Source: Kibdelosporangium aridum
GTDB taxonomy: Bacteria; Actinomycetota; Actinomycetes; Mycobacteriales; Pseudonocardiaceae
Assembly: GCF_900176515.1 (NCBI RefSeq)
Contig: NZ_FWXV01000002.1
Span: forward strand, 806,001 to 870,000
Direction: 5' to 3'
DNA length: 64,000 nt
Both the position numbers and the translations under genes were made by a program. The notes under the pieces are model-generated. The model ran no database searches. It saw only the letters and a program-made list of their open reading frames with translations, and was not told where the DNA came from. Below, in pieces: positions 18,269 through 27,808 of the stretch (positions are counted from its first letter, which is position 1; each line of letters opens with the position of its first letter).

Positions 18269-19945
18269 TCACCCGAACGCAGCATCGGCGACCGCGGCTC
18301 GCAGCCGAGCGTGCAGGTCTCGCAACCGTGCGCGATCGGCGCGCACTTCAATCACTCGCAATCCAGGTCGCGGCCGCAGCGCGTCGCGCAACTGTTCCGG
18401 TGATTCGGCGACTACATGCGGTACTCGATATCCCGCACACAATGCGGCCAGATCGGCGCCGTGCGGCGTTCCGAAGACTCGCTCGAAACTGTTCTTGTGC
18501 TCCGCGGCACCTTGTTCGAGCAACGAGAAAATCCCGCCACCGTCGTCGTTGAGCACCACGATCGCCAGGTTCGGCCGGGCCTCGTCCGGCCCGATCAGCA
18601 AACCGTTGGAGTCATGCAGGAACGTCAGATCACCCAGCAACGCATATCCAGGACGGTCTGGTTCGCCCAATGCCAAACCGATTGCGGCTGAGACGTTTCC
18701 GTCGATGCCCGCGACCCCTCGGTTGGCGTGGATCGCCAAGTCGGTCCGGGTCTCGGCGACCAGGTCGACGTCACGCACCGGGTTCGAGGAGCCCAGGAAG
18801 AGCATCGCACCGGACGGCAAAGCGTCGACGATGTCACGCGCGATGCGCAGCCCGGACGGCCAGGCGTCCTCTTCGAGCAGCTTGTCGACGGCTGTCGCGG
18901 CACGCTCGGCCGCCGTTCGCCACGACGTGAGCCACTCCGGGTCATGCCCCTGGACGTGCCCGAGATCCGTGGTGTCGAGCCAGCCGCGAACGTGGATCGC
19001 GACGTACTGCGGGTCCGTCCACTGTGGATGGTCGCCAATCCCGTACACCGGTGCGCGTCCCATCAGGCCACGGACACCGCGCGACAACGTCGGCCGGCCA
19101 ACGACAACGACCGCTTCAGGTCGCAGATCCGGTGCCTTGTCGAGAGATCCCAGCAGCAACGGTCCGCATCGCAGCACGCTCGCCCCACCTGTGGTCGCCA
19201 CCGGCTCGGCGATGATCGGCCACCCGGCGCGCATCGCCACCTCACAGGCCGCGGCGGCACGGTCCGGCCGGCCACTGCCGACCACCATCAACGTCCGCGC
19301 GGGCAGCGGGAAGTCCACCCGGCTGCTGGCGACGGACCGAGGCGGCGCTGAGGTCGTCCAGCGCTCGTTGTCCGGCCTGCCCTCCAGCTCCTCCGGCCAG
19401 TTCGGTTCGAACGTCGGGACCAGCGGCTCCCGGAACGGGACGTTGATCTGCACCGGACGTCCCGACTCGGCCTGCGCGACCGCCCGGCACACCAGGCCGC
19501 GCCACACCGGGTTCTGCCCGGTCCGCCGCTCGGCCACCGGGAAGTCGACGAGGATCGCGGCGGGCGCGAAGAGGTTGCGCTGGTCGATCGTCTGATTCGC
19601 GCCGCTGCCGTGCAGCTCGGGCGGGCGGTCCCCGCTGATCACGATCAGCCCGATGCCCGCGTGGTACGACTCGAGGACGGCCGGGTGCATGTTCGCGACC
19701 GCGGTCCCGGACGTGCAGACCACCGCCGCCGGTCGACCGGTCGCCACGGCGAGCCCCATGGCCAGGAACGCGGCGCTGCGCTCGTCCACGCGGACGTGCA
19801 GCTTCAGCTTGCCCTGGGCGTCCGCGTCGACCAGAGCCATGCTCAGCGGCGCGTTGCGAGATCCCGGGCAGACGACGACGTGCCGCACGTCGTTGCGCGC
19901 CAGTTCGTCGGCGATGACCATGGCTTGCGCAGTCGACGGGTTCAC
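18269..19945 (-). CDS. menD: 2-succinyl-5-enolpyruvyl-6-hydroxy-3-cyclohexene-1-carboxylate synthase
   Basis: 558 aa ThDP enzyme that joins isochorismate and 2-oxoglutarate in menaquinone synthesis. Seen: VVVCPGSRNAPLSMAL, catalytic Glu in RVDERSAAFLAMG, and the ThDP/Mg motif GDLTFLHDSNGL. GTG 19945 is chosen because GAGGATAGGC lies before it and the length fits the family; the open frame runs 400 codons further but only as antisense of menB. The start is 18 bases from that of divergent menB. Confidence 0.95.
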   Translation of the reverse strand: MNPSTAQAMVIADELARNDVRHVVVCPGSRNAPLSMALVDADAQGKLKLHVRVDERSAAFLAMGLAVATGRPAAVVCTSGTAVANMHPAVLESYHAGIGLIVISGDRPPELHGSGANQTIDQRNLFAPAAILVDFPVAERRTGQNPVWRGLVCRAVAQAESGRPVQINVPFREPLVPTFEPNWPEELEGRPDNERWTTSAPPRSVASSRVDFPLPARTLMVVGSGRPDRAAAACEVAMRAGWPIIAEPVATTGGASVLRCGPLLLGSLDKAPDLRPEAVVVVGRPTLSRGVRGLMGRAPVYGIGDHPQWTDPQYVAIHVRGWLDTTDLGHVQGHDPEWLTSWRTAAERAATAVDKLLEEDAWPSGLRIARDIVDALPSGAMLFLGSSNPVRDVDLVAETRTDLAIHANRGVAGIDGNVSAAIGLALGEPDRPGYALLGDLTFLHDSNGLLIGPDEARPNLAIVVLNDDGGGIFSLLEQGAAEHKNSFERVFGTPHGADLAALCAGYRVPHVVAESPEQLRDALRPRPGLRVIEVRADRARLRDLHARLRAAVADAAFG

Positions 19946-19950
19946 ATGCC

Positions 19951-19956
19951 TATCCT
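19951..19956 (+). promoter_or_regulatory. menB -10 element, leaderless
   Basis: TATCCT seven bases before GTG 19964. It sits inside the menD leader, so menD and menB promoters overlap. Confidence 0.5.
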
Positions 19957-19963
19957 CGCAAAT

Positions 19964-20875
19964 GTGTCTGACACCGTTGTTTCGGAGCTGTTCGATCCGG
20001 CCGCCTGGCGCGAGATCCCCGGCTTCGACTTCACTGACATCACCTACCACCGCGCCGTGGACCAGGGGACTGTGCGCATCGCGTTCAACCGTCCCGACGT
20101 GCGCAACGCCTTCCGGCCGCACACGGTCGACGAGCTCTACAAGGCGCTGGACCACGCCAGGATGAGCTCCGACGTCGGCTGCGTGCTGCTGACCGGCAAC
20201 GGCCCGTCGCCCAAGGACGGCGGCTGGGCCTTCTGCTCCGGGGGTGACCAGCGAATTCGCGGAAAAACCGGCTACCAGTACGCGAGTGGCGAGACGTCGG
20301 ACACCATCGACCCGGCGCGCGCAGGCAGGTTGCACATCCTCGAGTGCCAGCGGCTGATCCGGTTCATGCCGAAGGTCGTCATCTGCGTGGTGCCCGGCTG
20401 GGCCGCGGGCGGCGGGCACAGCCTGCACGTGGTGTGCGATCTCACACTCGCCAGCGAGGAGCACGCCCGCTTCAAGCAGACCGACGCCGACGTCGGCAGC
20501 TTCGACGGCGGCTACGGCTCGGCGTACCTGGCGCGTCAGGTCGGCCAGAAGTTCGCCCGCGAGATCTTCTTCCTCGGCCGTAGCTACACCGCCGAGCAGA
20601 TGCACCAGATGGGCGCGGTGAACGCGGTCGTCCCGCACGCGGAACTGGAGAAGACCGCGCTGGAGTGGGCGCGGGAGATCAACGGCAAGTCCCCGACCGC
20701 GCAGCGGATGCTGAAGTACGCGTTCAACCTGATCGACGACGGCCTGGTCGGCCAGCAGCTGTTCGCGGGCGAGACCACCAGGCTCGCGTACATGACCGAC
20801 GAGGCGGTGGAAGGCCGGGACGCGTTCTTGCAGAAGCGCACGCCCGACTGGTCGGCCTTCCCGTACTACTACTGA
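19964..20875 (+). CDS. menB: 1,4-dihydroxy-2-naphthoyl-CoA synthase
   Basis: 303 aa crotonase-fold enzyme closing the naphthoquinone ring. Seen: RPDVRNAFRPHTVDEL, the oxyanion hole GWAAGGGHSLHVVCDL and DVGSFDGGYGSAYLAR. It matches long actinobacterial MenB proteins. GTG 19964 (MSDTVVSELFD) has a TAnnnT box seven bases upstream; ATG 19946 is the alternative and would leave no gap to menD. It is followed by menE through a TGATG overlap. Confidence 0.95.
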   Translation: MSDTVVSELFDPAAWREIPGFDFTDITYHRAVDQGTVRIAFNRPDVRNAFRPHTVDELYKALDHARMSSDVGCVLLTGNGPSPKDGGWAFCSGGDQRIRGKTGYQYASGETSDTIDPARAGRLHILECQRLIRFMPKVVICVVPGWAAGGGHSLHVVCDLTLASEEHARFKQTDADVGSFDGGYGSAYLARQVGQKFAREIFFLGRSYTAEQMHQMGAVNAVVPHAELEKTALEWAREINGKSPTAQRMLKYAFNLIDDGLVGQQLFAGETTRLAYMTDEAVEGRDAFLQKRTPDWSAFPYYY

Positions 20876-21999
20876 TGAGAAGCGTCGTCGCGATCTCGCC
20901 TGCCGAGGTCTTCGAGCACCTGCCCGCCGCGTTGGCCGGGTCAGGTCCCGCGCTGCTGCCCGGCGGTCCCGAGTCCTTGACGGGTCCGCTCGGGCCTGGC
21001 GAGGACTCTCCGGCAGACCCCACGGCTGTCGTGGTCGCGACGTCCGGCTCGACCGGCGAACCCAAGGGCGTTCTGCTGTCGAAGAGCGCCTTGCTGGCGT
21101 CAGCCGAGGCGACGCACAAGCGCCTCGGCGGCCCGGGTCGCTGGGTGTTGGCGACAACGCCGCGGTACATCGGCGGCATCCAGGTGCTGGTCCGGTCGCT
21201 GCTGTCGGAGATGCCGCCAGTGCCCGTCGACCTGGAAAGCGGGTTCCGGGTCCCGGACTTCGTCGCGGCGGTCAAGGAAGTCCTCAAGGCCCCGAGCAGG
21301 CACTACACGGCACTCGTCCCGACGCAGCTCGCGCGGATCGTGGCCGTGCCGGAAGGCCTTGCCGCGCTGCGGTGCTTGGACGGGGTCGTGATGGGCGGCG
21401 CCCCACTGTCCGACGAGCTACGCGAGGCTGCCGCCGGGGCCAAACTCGTGTCCGCGTACGGGATGAGCGAGACCGCAAGCGGTTGCGTCTACGACGGCGT
21501 GCCCCTTGAGGGTGTCCGAGTGAAGCTCGTCAACGACCGGGTAGCCATCACCGGACCGGTACTGGCCAGGGGTTATCGCGGCAGACCGGATCTCACCCAG
21601 GAGAGCTTCGCCGACGGCTGGTTCATCACGTCCGACCTCGGCCGCATCGTGGATGGCAAGCTGGAGATCCTCGGCCGGGCCGACGACATGATCAACACCG
21701 GCGGGGTGAAGGTCCCGGCCAATGCCGTCGAGCGGCTGCTGGAACGGCACGTCGAAGCGGCCTGTGTGGTGGCGCTCGACCATCCCGAGTGGGGGCAGAT
21801 CGTGGCCGCTGCCGTGGTCGGCGACGTCGACATCGAGCACTTGCGCAGGCACGTACGGGCCGAACTCGGCGCTCCGGCGGTGCCGAAGGTGCTGAAAGTG
21901 ATCGAGGAGATGCCCCTGCGCGGCCCTGGAAAGGTCGATCGGGCGGCGGTACGCCGGATACTCAACCCGATCGAGCGCGACGCGCCCGGATCCAGCTGA
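20875..21999 (+). CDS. menE: o-succinylbenzoate--CoA ligase
   Basis: 374 aa ANL-family ligase activating o-succinylbenzoate for MenB. Seen: P-loop SGSTGEPKGVLLSK, AYGMSETASG, hinge DGWFITSDLGRI and the catalytic Lys in LRGPGKVDR. Shorter than typical acyl-CoA synthetases, as usual for actinobacterial MenE. ATG overlaps the menB stop by one base. The 3' end overlaps the convergent membrane gene by 38 bases. Confidence 0.93.
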   Translation: MRSVVAISPAEVFEHLPAALAGSGPALLPGGPESLTGPLGPGEDSPADPTAVVVATSGSTGEPKGVLLSKSALLASAEATHKRLGGPGRWVLATTPRYIGGIQVLVRSLLSEMPPVPVDLESGFRVPDFVAAVKEVLKAPSRHYTALVPTQLARIVAVPEGLAALRCLDGVVMGGAPLSDELREAAAGAKLVSAYGMSETASGCVYDGVPLEGVRVKLVNDRVAITGPVLARGYRGRPDLTQESFADGWFITSDLGRIVDGKLEILGRADDMINTGGVKVPANAVERLLERHVEAACVVALDHPEWGQIVAAAVVGDVDIEHLRRHVRAELGAPAVPKVLKVIEEMPLRGPGKVDRAAVRRILNPIERDAPGSS

Positions 22000-22363
22000 C
22001 CGACACCTCGGCGACGAGGTAGCACACTGCCCACATGATCGTGGCGGCGACCGAAGGAACCGCTGGTCTGGCAACCAACCAGCTGGTCAGGACGAGCAGC
22101 ACGGCGACAGTGGTGATCACCCCGGCCGCTTCGACACGCATCAAGTGCAGCGACAGCCAGCTCAGCACCGGCACGAACGCCAGCGTGAGCACGAGTGGGA
22201 ACAGCACGGCGAACACGAGATCCACAGCGGCGGCACCCATCGAGGCGAAGACGCACGACCAAGTGTCGCCACAGGTCACCGCCATCCGGGGCGTGAGCAG
22301 GCCCGCGACCCACGGGACCAGGCTCATCACCGCTCCCACGAGCGTCGCCAGCAGTGTTCGCAC
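21962..22363 (-). CDS. small four-helix membrane protein
   Basis: 133 aa with hydrophobic segments near residues 4-24, 45-67, 80-97 and 103-124, and a basic C-terminus (RARRARSG). The first periplasmic loop has two Cys (TCGDTWSC) that could form a disulfide. GTG start with GAGG ahead. No family recognised. It is divergent from the SH3-domain gene with only 21 bases between starts. Confidence 0.75.
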   Translation of the reverse strand: MRTLLATLVGAVMSLVPWVAGLLTPRMAVTCGDTWSCVFASMGAAAVDLVFAVLFPLVLTLAFVPVLSWLSLHLMRVEAAGVITTVAVLLVLTSWLVARPAVPSVAATIMWAVCYLVAEVSVSWIRARRARSG

Positions 22364-22384
22364 AGCCTCATGCTGGCGGCCGGA

Positions 22385-23473
22385 ATGAGACGCTGGGGCG
22401 CATTTGCGCTAGTTGCCGTCTGTCTAGCCGCGACAGCCATTCCAGCTCTGGCCAGCACTCAATTCGAGGTCGACGTCCCGCTCGCCGAATACCTCCAGGA
22501 AAGCACGGGCGTCTTCCGCACCGCCGACGGCATCTCGACCGCCGACACGGGCATGGCCATCTATCCGCCGACCGAGCTGCCGATGGCCGTGAACACCTTC
22601 ACAGCCGCGGTTTCCGGCGGTCAGCTCGACCTGCGAGGCAAGCTGCCGGACGGCGGGTGGACTGAGTGGACCGACACGGGGACGCTCGACGTGTCCACCA
22701 AGACCGTGCAGGTTCGCTTGGTATTCAACGAAAAGGTCCGCAGCGCGCGCCTTGCTCTGCGGCACGTCCCCATTCGACCAAGGACGAACGCGACACCGCT
22801 GTCGTATCGCGTGTTCGCGACTCGCGAGGGGCTCGTGGGCGGGAAGACCGCGAACGGGCACATCATCGTCGAACGTGACCACTTCGCCGCCTTGCCGTCC
22901 CGGCGCGGCCTGTCGCCCAAACAGACAGGCAGCTACAGCGTCCAGGTGTGCGCGCCCAACGGGCGCTGCGCGTGGGCGCCGGTGTGGGACGTCGGCCCGT
23001 GGAACACCCGTGACGACTACTGGAACCACCCGCGCCAGGAGTGGCAGGACCTGCCACAGGGCACGCCCCAAGCCCAAGCGGCCTACCAGAACGCGTACAA
23101 CAACGGCCTTGACCAGTTCGGCCGGAACGTCCGCAATCCCGCCGGTATCGACCTCGGCGACGGAACGTTCTGGGACGCGCTGAAGCTGACCGGCAACGCG
23201 TGGGTGACCGTGACCTACCTGTGGACGGGCTCCGGCCCGCATGGCTATGTCCGCACGCCAGGCGACACGTTGAACGTCCGCAGCGGCACCAACTCGAACG
23301 CGCCGATCGTCGGGCTCGCGGGGCACCTTGCGCAGGTACGGGTCGAGTGCGAGACCGTGGGCGAGGAACTGACCGGCAGCCAGGGCACGAGCGACCGGTG
23401 GCTGCGGATCGCGCCTGGCAGGTACGTGGCCAAGGCGTATGTATCAGGGGTCACGGGCGCCGTCACCTGCTGA
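22385..23473 (+). CDS. secreted protein with C-terminal SH3-like domain
   Basis: 362 aa. N-terminal signal peptide MRRWGAFALVAVCLAATAIPALA. Residues 25-170 look like a beta-rich domain (fibronectin-like, with WTEWTDTGTLDV). The last 75 residues show the bacterial SH3 pattern YVRTPGDTLNVRSG...W LRIAPGRYV, commonly used to bind peptidoglycan. Two Cys pairs may be bridged outside the cell. An ATG 15 bases upstream is a possible alternative start. Likely a cell-wall-associated protein; no catalytic domain seen. Confidence 0.78.
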   Translation: MRRWGAFALVAVCLAATAIPALASTQFEVDVPLAEYLQESTGVFRTADGISTADTGMAIYPPTELPMAVNTFTAAVSGGQLDLRGKLPDGGWTEWTDTGTLDVSTKTVQVRLVFNEKVRSARLALRHVPIRPRTNATPLSYRVFATREGLVGGKTANGHIIVERDHFAALPSRRGLSPKQTGSYSVQVCAPNGRCAWAPVWDVGPWNTRDDYWNHPRQEWQDLPQGTPQAQAAYQNAYNNGLDQFGRNVRNPAGIDLGDGTFWDALKLTGNAWVTVTYLWTGSGPHGYVRTPGDTLNVRSGTNSNAPIVGLAGHLAQVRVECETVGEELTGSQGTSDRWLRIAPGRYVAKAYVSGVTGAVTC

Positions 23474-23490
23474 GTTGCAACACTGTCAGT

Positions 23491-24366
23491 ATGGCGACAG
23501 TCGCGCAGTGGATGGCGGGCGCACGAGTCCGCACGTTGCCCAACTCGATCTCGCCGGTGCTGGTCGGCGCCGGCGCGGCGGTGGCGATCGACGGGTTCGT
23601 GTGGTGGCAGGCGCTGCTCGCCCTGATCGTGGCGCTGGCGTTCCAGGTCGGCGTGAACTACGCCAATGACTACTCGGACGGCATCCGCGGCACGGACACC
23701 GAGCGCGTCGGCCCGTTGCGCCTGGTCGGCTCGGGTCTCGTGCCACCGGCGGCGGTGCGGACGGCCGCGTTCGCGTGCTTCGGCATCGCGTGCCTGGCTG
23801 GGCTCGGACTGGTCATCTCCAGCGGCCAGTGGTGGCTGATCGCCGTCGGTTTCGTCTGCCTGCTGGGCGCTTGGTACTACACAGGCGGCAAGAACCCGTA
23901 CGGCTACGTCGGTCTCGGCGAGCTGGCGGTGTTCCTGTTCTTCGGTCCCGTACCGGTTCTCGGCACGTTGTATGTCCAAACAGGACGGGTTACGTGGCTC
24001 GCCGTGATCGCGTCGATCGCGCTCGGCTGCTTCTCCGCAGCGGTACTGGCCTCCAACAACCTGCGCGACCGCCCGACGGACGCGGAGTCCGGCAAGCGCA
24101 CAATGGCTGTCCGCCTTGGCGATCAGGGCGCGCGGACGTTTTACGCCGTACTCGCGCTGATCCCGTTCGTGGTCACCTTCGTGCTCGCATTCCTTGCCAG
24201 CCCGTGGTTCCTGCTCGGCCTGTTCGCGGCGCTGAAGGTCTCGCCGAGCGTCCGCGCTGTCTACAGTGGAGCGGTCGGGCCCGCGTTGATCCCCGTCCTC
24301 AAGGACACCGGGATCGCCATGTTGATCTGGGCAGTCGCGACGACGGTTGCCGCGATCGTGTCATGA
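23491..24366 (+). CDS. menA: 1,4-dihydroxy-2-naphthoate polyprenyltransferase
   Basis: 291 aa UbiA-family integral membrane prenyltransferase that attaches the isoprenoid tail to DHNA. Both Asp-rich motifs are present: [14 protein letters not shown] and [13 protein letters not shown]. Eight to nine hydrophobic helices can be traced. ATG start without a clear ribosome site. It follows the SH3 gene after 17 bases and overlaps the convergent cds1-like gene by six. Confidence 0.95.
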   Translation: MATVAQWMAGARVRTLPNSISPVLVGAGAAVAIDGFVWWQALLALIVALAFQVGVNYANDYSDGIRGTDTERVGPLRLVGSGLVPPAAVRTAAFACFGIACLAGLGLVISSGQWWLIAVGFVCLLGAWYYTGGKNPYGYVGLGELAVFLFFGPVPVLGTLYVQTGRVTWLAVIASIALGCFSAAVLASNNLRDRPTDAESGKRTMAVRLGDQGARTFYAVLALIPFVVTFVLAFLASPWFLLGLFAALKVSPSVRAVYSGAVGPALIPVLKDTGIAMLIWAVATTVAAIVS

Positions 24367-25452
24367 CGCCCACCGGCCGGTTTCGAAGAAGTCGGCCAGG
24401 ACCCGGTGGTACGGCTCAAGTTCGAGGTCGTTCGCGGCCACCCAGCCGTCGTCGTAGTAGGTGTGCCCGTACCGCTCGCCGCCGTCGCACAACAACGTGA
24501 CCACGCTGCCCTGCACGCCCGCGGCGATCATCTCGGAGATCACCTCGAACGCTCCCCACAGGTTCGTGCCCGTCGACCCGCCGACGCGACGGCCGAGAAT
24601 CGGCTCGACGTAACGGATCGCGGCGATGGAAGCGGCATCCGGCACCTTGATCATCCGGTCGATCACCTGCCCGACGAACGACGGCTCGACCCGCGGCCTG
24701 CCGATGCCCTCGATCCGTGACCCACGGCAACCGGTGAGCTCAGGCAAGGTGTCCCGCCACGCGTCGAAGAAGACCGACCGCTCCGGGTCGACGACAGCAA
24801 GGTGCGTGCGCATCGACCGGTACCGCAGGTAACGCCCGATGGTCGCGCTCGTGCCGCCGGTGCCCGCCCCGACGACGACCCAGGCCGGTTCCGGATGCGG
24901 CTCCAACGCCATCTGCTCGAACATCGACTCGGCGATGTTGTTGTTGCCCCGCCAGTCCGTGGCCCGCTCGGCGTGCGTGAACTGGTCCATGAAATGCCCG
25001 TTGAGCTCGGCCGCGAGGCGGCGCGACTCGGTGTAGATCGCACTCGGTTCGTCGACGAAGTGGCAGCGCCCACCCTGCCGCTCGATCAACGCGACCTTCT
25101 CGGTACTCGTCGACGCGGGCATCACCGCGATGAACGGCAGGTCGAGCAGACGCGCGAAGTACGCCTCGGACACGGCGGTGGACCCGGAGGAGGCCTCGAT
25201 GACCGGTGTGCCCTTGGTGATCCACCCGTTGCACAGGGCGTAGAGGAAGAGCGACCTCGCAAGCCGGTGCTTGAGCGAGCCGGTCGGGTGTGTCGACTCG
25301 TCCTTCAGGTAGAGCCGCACGCCCCACTCCACCGGGAGCGGGAACGTCAGCAGGTGGGTGTCCGCGCTGCGGTTGGCGTCCGCCTCGATGATCCGCACGG
25401 CCTCGCACACCCAGTCCCGGGTGGTCTCACAACATCGATCGACTGTGGTCAC
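24361..25452 (-). CDS. cds1: PLP-dependent cysteine synthase-fold enzyme, Cds1-like
   Basis: 363 aa fold-type II PLP enzyme. The PLP Lys is in [11 protein letters not shown], the substrate loop is [12 protein letters not shown] and the phosphate loop is [13 protein letters not shown]. This combination matches the mycobacterial Rv3684/Cds1 group, reported as L-cysteine desulfhydrase releasing H2S. Cys residues at 7-8 (DRCCETT) near the N-terminus are a group feature. GTG 25452 has TACTGT six bases upstream, indicating a leaderless start. Substrate assignment is by family only. Confidence 0.8.
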   Translation of the reverse strand: MTTVDRCCETTRDWVCEAVRIIEADANRSADTHLLTFPLPVEWGVRLYLKDESTHPTGSLKHRLARSLFLYALCNGWITKGTPVIEASSGSTAVSEAYFARLLDLPFIAVMPASTSTEKVALIERQGGRCHFVDEPSAIYTESRRLAAELNGHFMDQFTHAERATDWRGNNNIAESMFEQMALEPHPEPAWVVVGAGTGGTSATIGRYLRYRSMRTHLAVVDPERSVFFDAWRDTLPELTGCRGSRIEGIGRPRVEPSFVGQVIDRMIKVPDAASIAAIRYVEPILGRRVGGSTGTNLWGAFEVISEMIAAGVQGSVVTLLCDGGERYGHTYYDDGWVAANDLELEPYHRVLADFFETGRWAS

Positions 25453-25458
25453 GGATGC

Positions 25459-25464
25459 ACAGTA
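25459..25464 (-). promoter_or_regulatory. -10 element of the cds1-like gene, leaderless
   Basis: TACTGT on the minus strand, six bases before GTG 25452. Confidence 0.5.
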
Positions 25465-25618
25465 GGCGCAGACCCGGCTGTTCCGCACGAACGGTCCGTT
25501 GGCAAATCCAGTTGTCCACAACCGGCGAGTAACCCCCTTGACCAGGCATTACCCCGATAGAATGGGATCGGGGACGCCCCCGGGATGGGTGGGGCTGCCT
25601 TGCTTTGGTCGAGTGAGG

Positions 25619-26641
25619 TCACTCCTGGGTGATTACTCGCTGAGTGCCGCCCGGGAGGTATTCCGGGTAGTTGTCGCGCATGAAGACGATCAGCTTCTCG
25701 CGGATCTCGCAGCGCAGATCCCATGCGCTCGGGGCGTCCGCGGCGGAGGCGAGGACCCGTACGACCATGGTCAGCTGGGTCGAGTCGACGACTTGGAGGA
25801 CCCATTCGCGCCGGTCCCACAGATCCGAGGATTCGACGACGCGTTGGGCCTCGGCGCGCAGCACCTCGACCGGCGCGCGGTAGTCAAGGTGCAACTGGAC
25901 CGCGCCGATCACGCGGGTTTCGTGGCGGGTCCAGTTCTGGAACGGGGTTTTGGTGAAGTACGTCGTCGGCAGCACCAGCCTGCGTTCGTCCCACAGGTGG
26001 ACCACGACGTACGTCAGGGTCATCTCCTCGATGCGGCCCCATTCTCCCTCCACCACAACGACATCGTCGTAACGCAAGGAGTCCGTGAGGGCCAGCTGCA
26101 TGCCCGCGAAGACGTTCGTCAACGTCGTCTGCGCCGCCAGACCGGCGATCACACCGACAATTCCGGCCGAGGCCAGCAGGGACGCGCCGAGCGTGCGCAG
26201 TTCGGAGAAGGTCATGAACATCGACGCGATGGCGATGATCGTTATCGCCGCGCCGGTCAGTCTTCTGATCAACGCGACCTGGGTGCGCAGCCGTCTGATC
26301 CGCCGGTTGTCCGGGACGTCCATGTTCAGCCGCTGCAGTGCGAAGTCCTCGATCACGAAGAGGACCCGGATCACCAGCCAGGCCGCCACCACGATCAGCA
26401 CCAGCAGCAACGCGTGCCGGATGCCTGCGATGAAGCGGTTTTCATACTCGAACAGCACGATGTAGTTCGCCGCGACCACAAGCACGGCCATGAACGGCTT
26501 ATGGCAGTTCTCGTGCAGCTTGGTCAGGGTCCGCCGGTAGCGGCGTCGCGCCACGAAGCGAACCAGCACCCCTGTCAGCCAACCGGCCAGCAGGGCAGCC
26601 GCGGTCGCGATAGCAACAGATAGGACAATTCGCCACAACAC
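25619..26641 (-). CDS. mechanosensitive ion channel, MscS family
   Basis: 340 aa. Hydrophobic segments lie near residues 5-28, 48-66, 75-97 and 130-150. The pore helix and following loop, LLASAGIVGVIAGLAAQTTLTNVFAG, are the MscS signature. A soluble beta domain follows (VVVEGEWGRIEEMTLTYV...VLPTTYF), then an alpha/beta C-terminal part. GTG start. It protects against hypo-osmotic shock in general; it stands alone here, 18 bases downstream of the sigma-factor gene. Confidence 0.92.
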   Translation of the reverse strand: MLWRIVLSVAIATAAALLAGWLTGVLVRFVARRRYRRTLTKLHENCHKPFMAVLVVAANYIVLFEYENRFIAGIRHALLLVLIVVAAWLVIRVLFVIEDFALQRLNMDVPDNRRIRRLRTQVALIRRLTGAAITIIAIASMFMTFSELRTLGASLLASAGIVGVIAGLAAQTTLTNVFAGMQLALTDSLRYDDVVVVEGEWGRIEEMTLTYVVVHLWDERRLVLPTTYFTKTPFQNWTRHETRVIGAVQLHLDYRAPVEVLRAEAQRVVESSDLWDRREWVLQVVDSTQLTMVVRVLASAADAPSAWDLRCEIREKLIVFMRDNYPEYLPGGTQRVITQE

Positions 26642-26659
26642 CCGTCCCAGCCTGACTGA

Positions 26660-27808
26660 TCATGGCCGGGCTCGCGAATCGACGCGCTCCCTGAAGAACG
26701 CAGCCTCGGCCGGGGTCGGGGCCAATGAAGCCGCCAGCCGGTCGGCTTCCGCCGCCTCCGGGCAACGCCCGAGAGCACGCAGGAACTCCGCGCGGGCGGC
26801 GTGCAGCAGGTAATAGTGGCCCAGGTCAACGGAAAGCCGGTCGGCCTCGGCCAAACCCGCTGCGGGGCCATCAATCTCAGCCAACGCCACCGCACGACCC
26901 AAGGCAGCAGTGGGCGACGGGTACACCGCCACCAATTCGTCGTACAGCGCAAGGATTTGCGGCCAGTCTGTGTCCGCATATGTCGGTGCCGACGCGTGCA
27001 ACGCCGCGATCGCGGCTTGCAATGCGTACGGCCCGCCGCCTCGCAAAGCCTTCTCCACCAAGGGAAGAGCCGCGGCGATCGCTTCGTGATCCCACAACGA
27101 GCGGTCCTGCGCGGCGAGCGGAACTGGCTTGCCATCAACGAACCGAGCAGCCGAGCGGGCCACGGAGAGCCGGATCAACGCCAGTAAACCGAAGACCTCA
27201 GGCGACGGCAGCAACGACTCCAGCAACGTAGCCAATTCCAGCGCGCGATCCGTCGACCCGGCGGTGTAGACCAGGTAGACCACGGCGAGCACAGCAGGCA
27301 GCCGGGACGTGAGGTCGTCGGGTACCTGGAACGGGATCCCGGCCGATCGGATCTTCTTCTTCGCCATGGTCAGCCGCGCGGCCATGGTCGCCTGTGGCAC
27401 GAGGAACAAGTGGGCGATCTCACTCGTCGGCAGGCCGCACACCAACCGCAACGTCAACGCCACCCGTGCGTTCAGCGCCAGTGCGGGATGGCAGCACATG
27501 AAGATCAACCGCAGCCGCTGATCCTCGATCACCTCGGGGGAACCGTCCGGCACGACAAGCAACGGCAGCTTGCGTGCCAACGCGTCCGCGCGGCGCATCC
27601 GGTCGAGGGCTTTGCGTTTCGCGGTCGTGGTCAGCCAGCCACCCGGGTTCGGCGGGACGCCTTCCTCCGGCCAGACGGCCATGGCGGATTCGAAGGCCTC
27701 CTGGACCGCGTCCTCCGCTTCGTCGAAGTCACGGGTCAGGCGCATCGTCGCGGCCAGCACAGCGGCCCACTCGCGCCGATGCGCCTGCTCCACCGCCTCG
27801 AAGGTCAT
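26660..27808 (-). CDS. ECF42-type RNA polymerase sigma factor with C-terminal TPR-like extension
   Basis: 382 aa, double the usual ECF length. Sigma2 has FDEAEDAVQEAFESAM (residues about 35-50) and sigma4 has LPTSEIAHLFLVPQATMAARL. The 200-residue extension is helical and repetitive like TPRs. Extended ECFs paired with a DGPF/YCII protein define group ECF42; the partner directly precedes it with an ATGA overlap. No anti-sigma factor is next to it, as expected for this group, where the extension is thought to control activity. Confidence 0.88.
   Translation of the reverse strand: MTFEAVEQAHRREWAAVLAATMRLTRDFDEAEDAVQEAFESAMAVWPEEGVPPNPGGWLTTTAKRKALDRMRRADALARKLPLLVVPDGSPEVIEDQRLRLIFMCCHPALALNARVALTLRLVCGLPTSEIAHLFLVPQATMAARLTMAKKKIRSAGIPFQVPDDLTSRLPAVLAVVYLVYTAGSTDRALELATLLESLLPSPEVFGLLALIRLSVARSAARFVDGKPVPLAAQDRSLWDHEAIAAALPLVEKALRGGGPYALQAAIAALHASAPTYADTDWPQILALYDELVAVYPSPTAALGRAVALAEIDGPAAGLAEADRLSVDLGHYYLLHAARAEFLRALGRCPEAAEADRLAASLAPTPAEAAFFRERVDSRARP

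Noticed and set aside
19946-21157. N-terminal extension of menD by about 400 codons
   Set aside because: It is antisense to menB and menE; the family length and ribosome site support GTG 19945.
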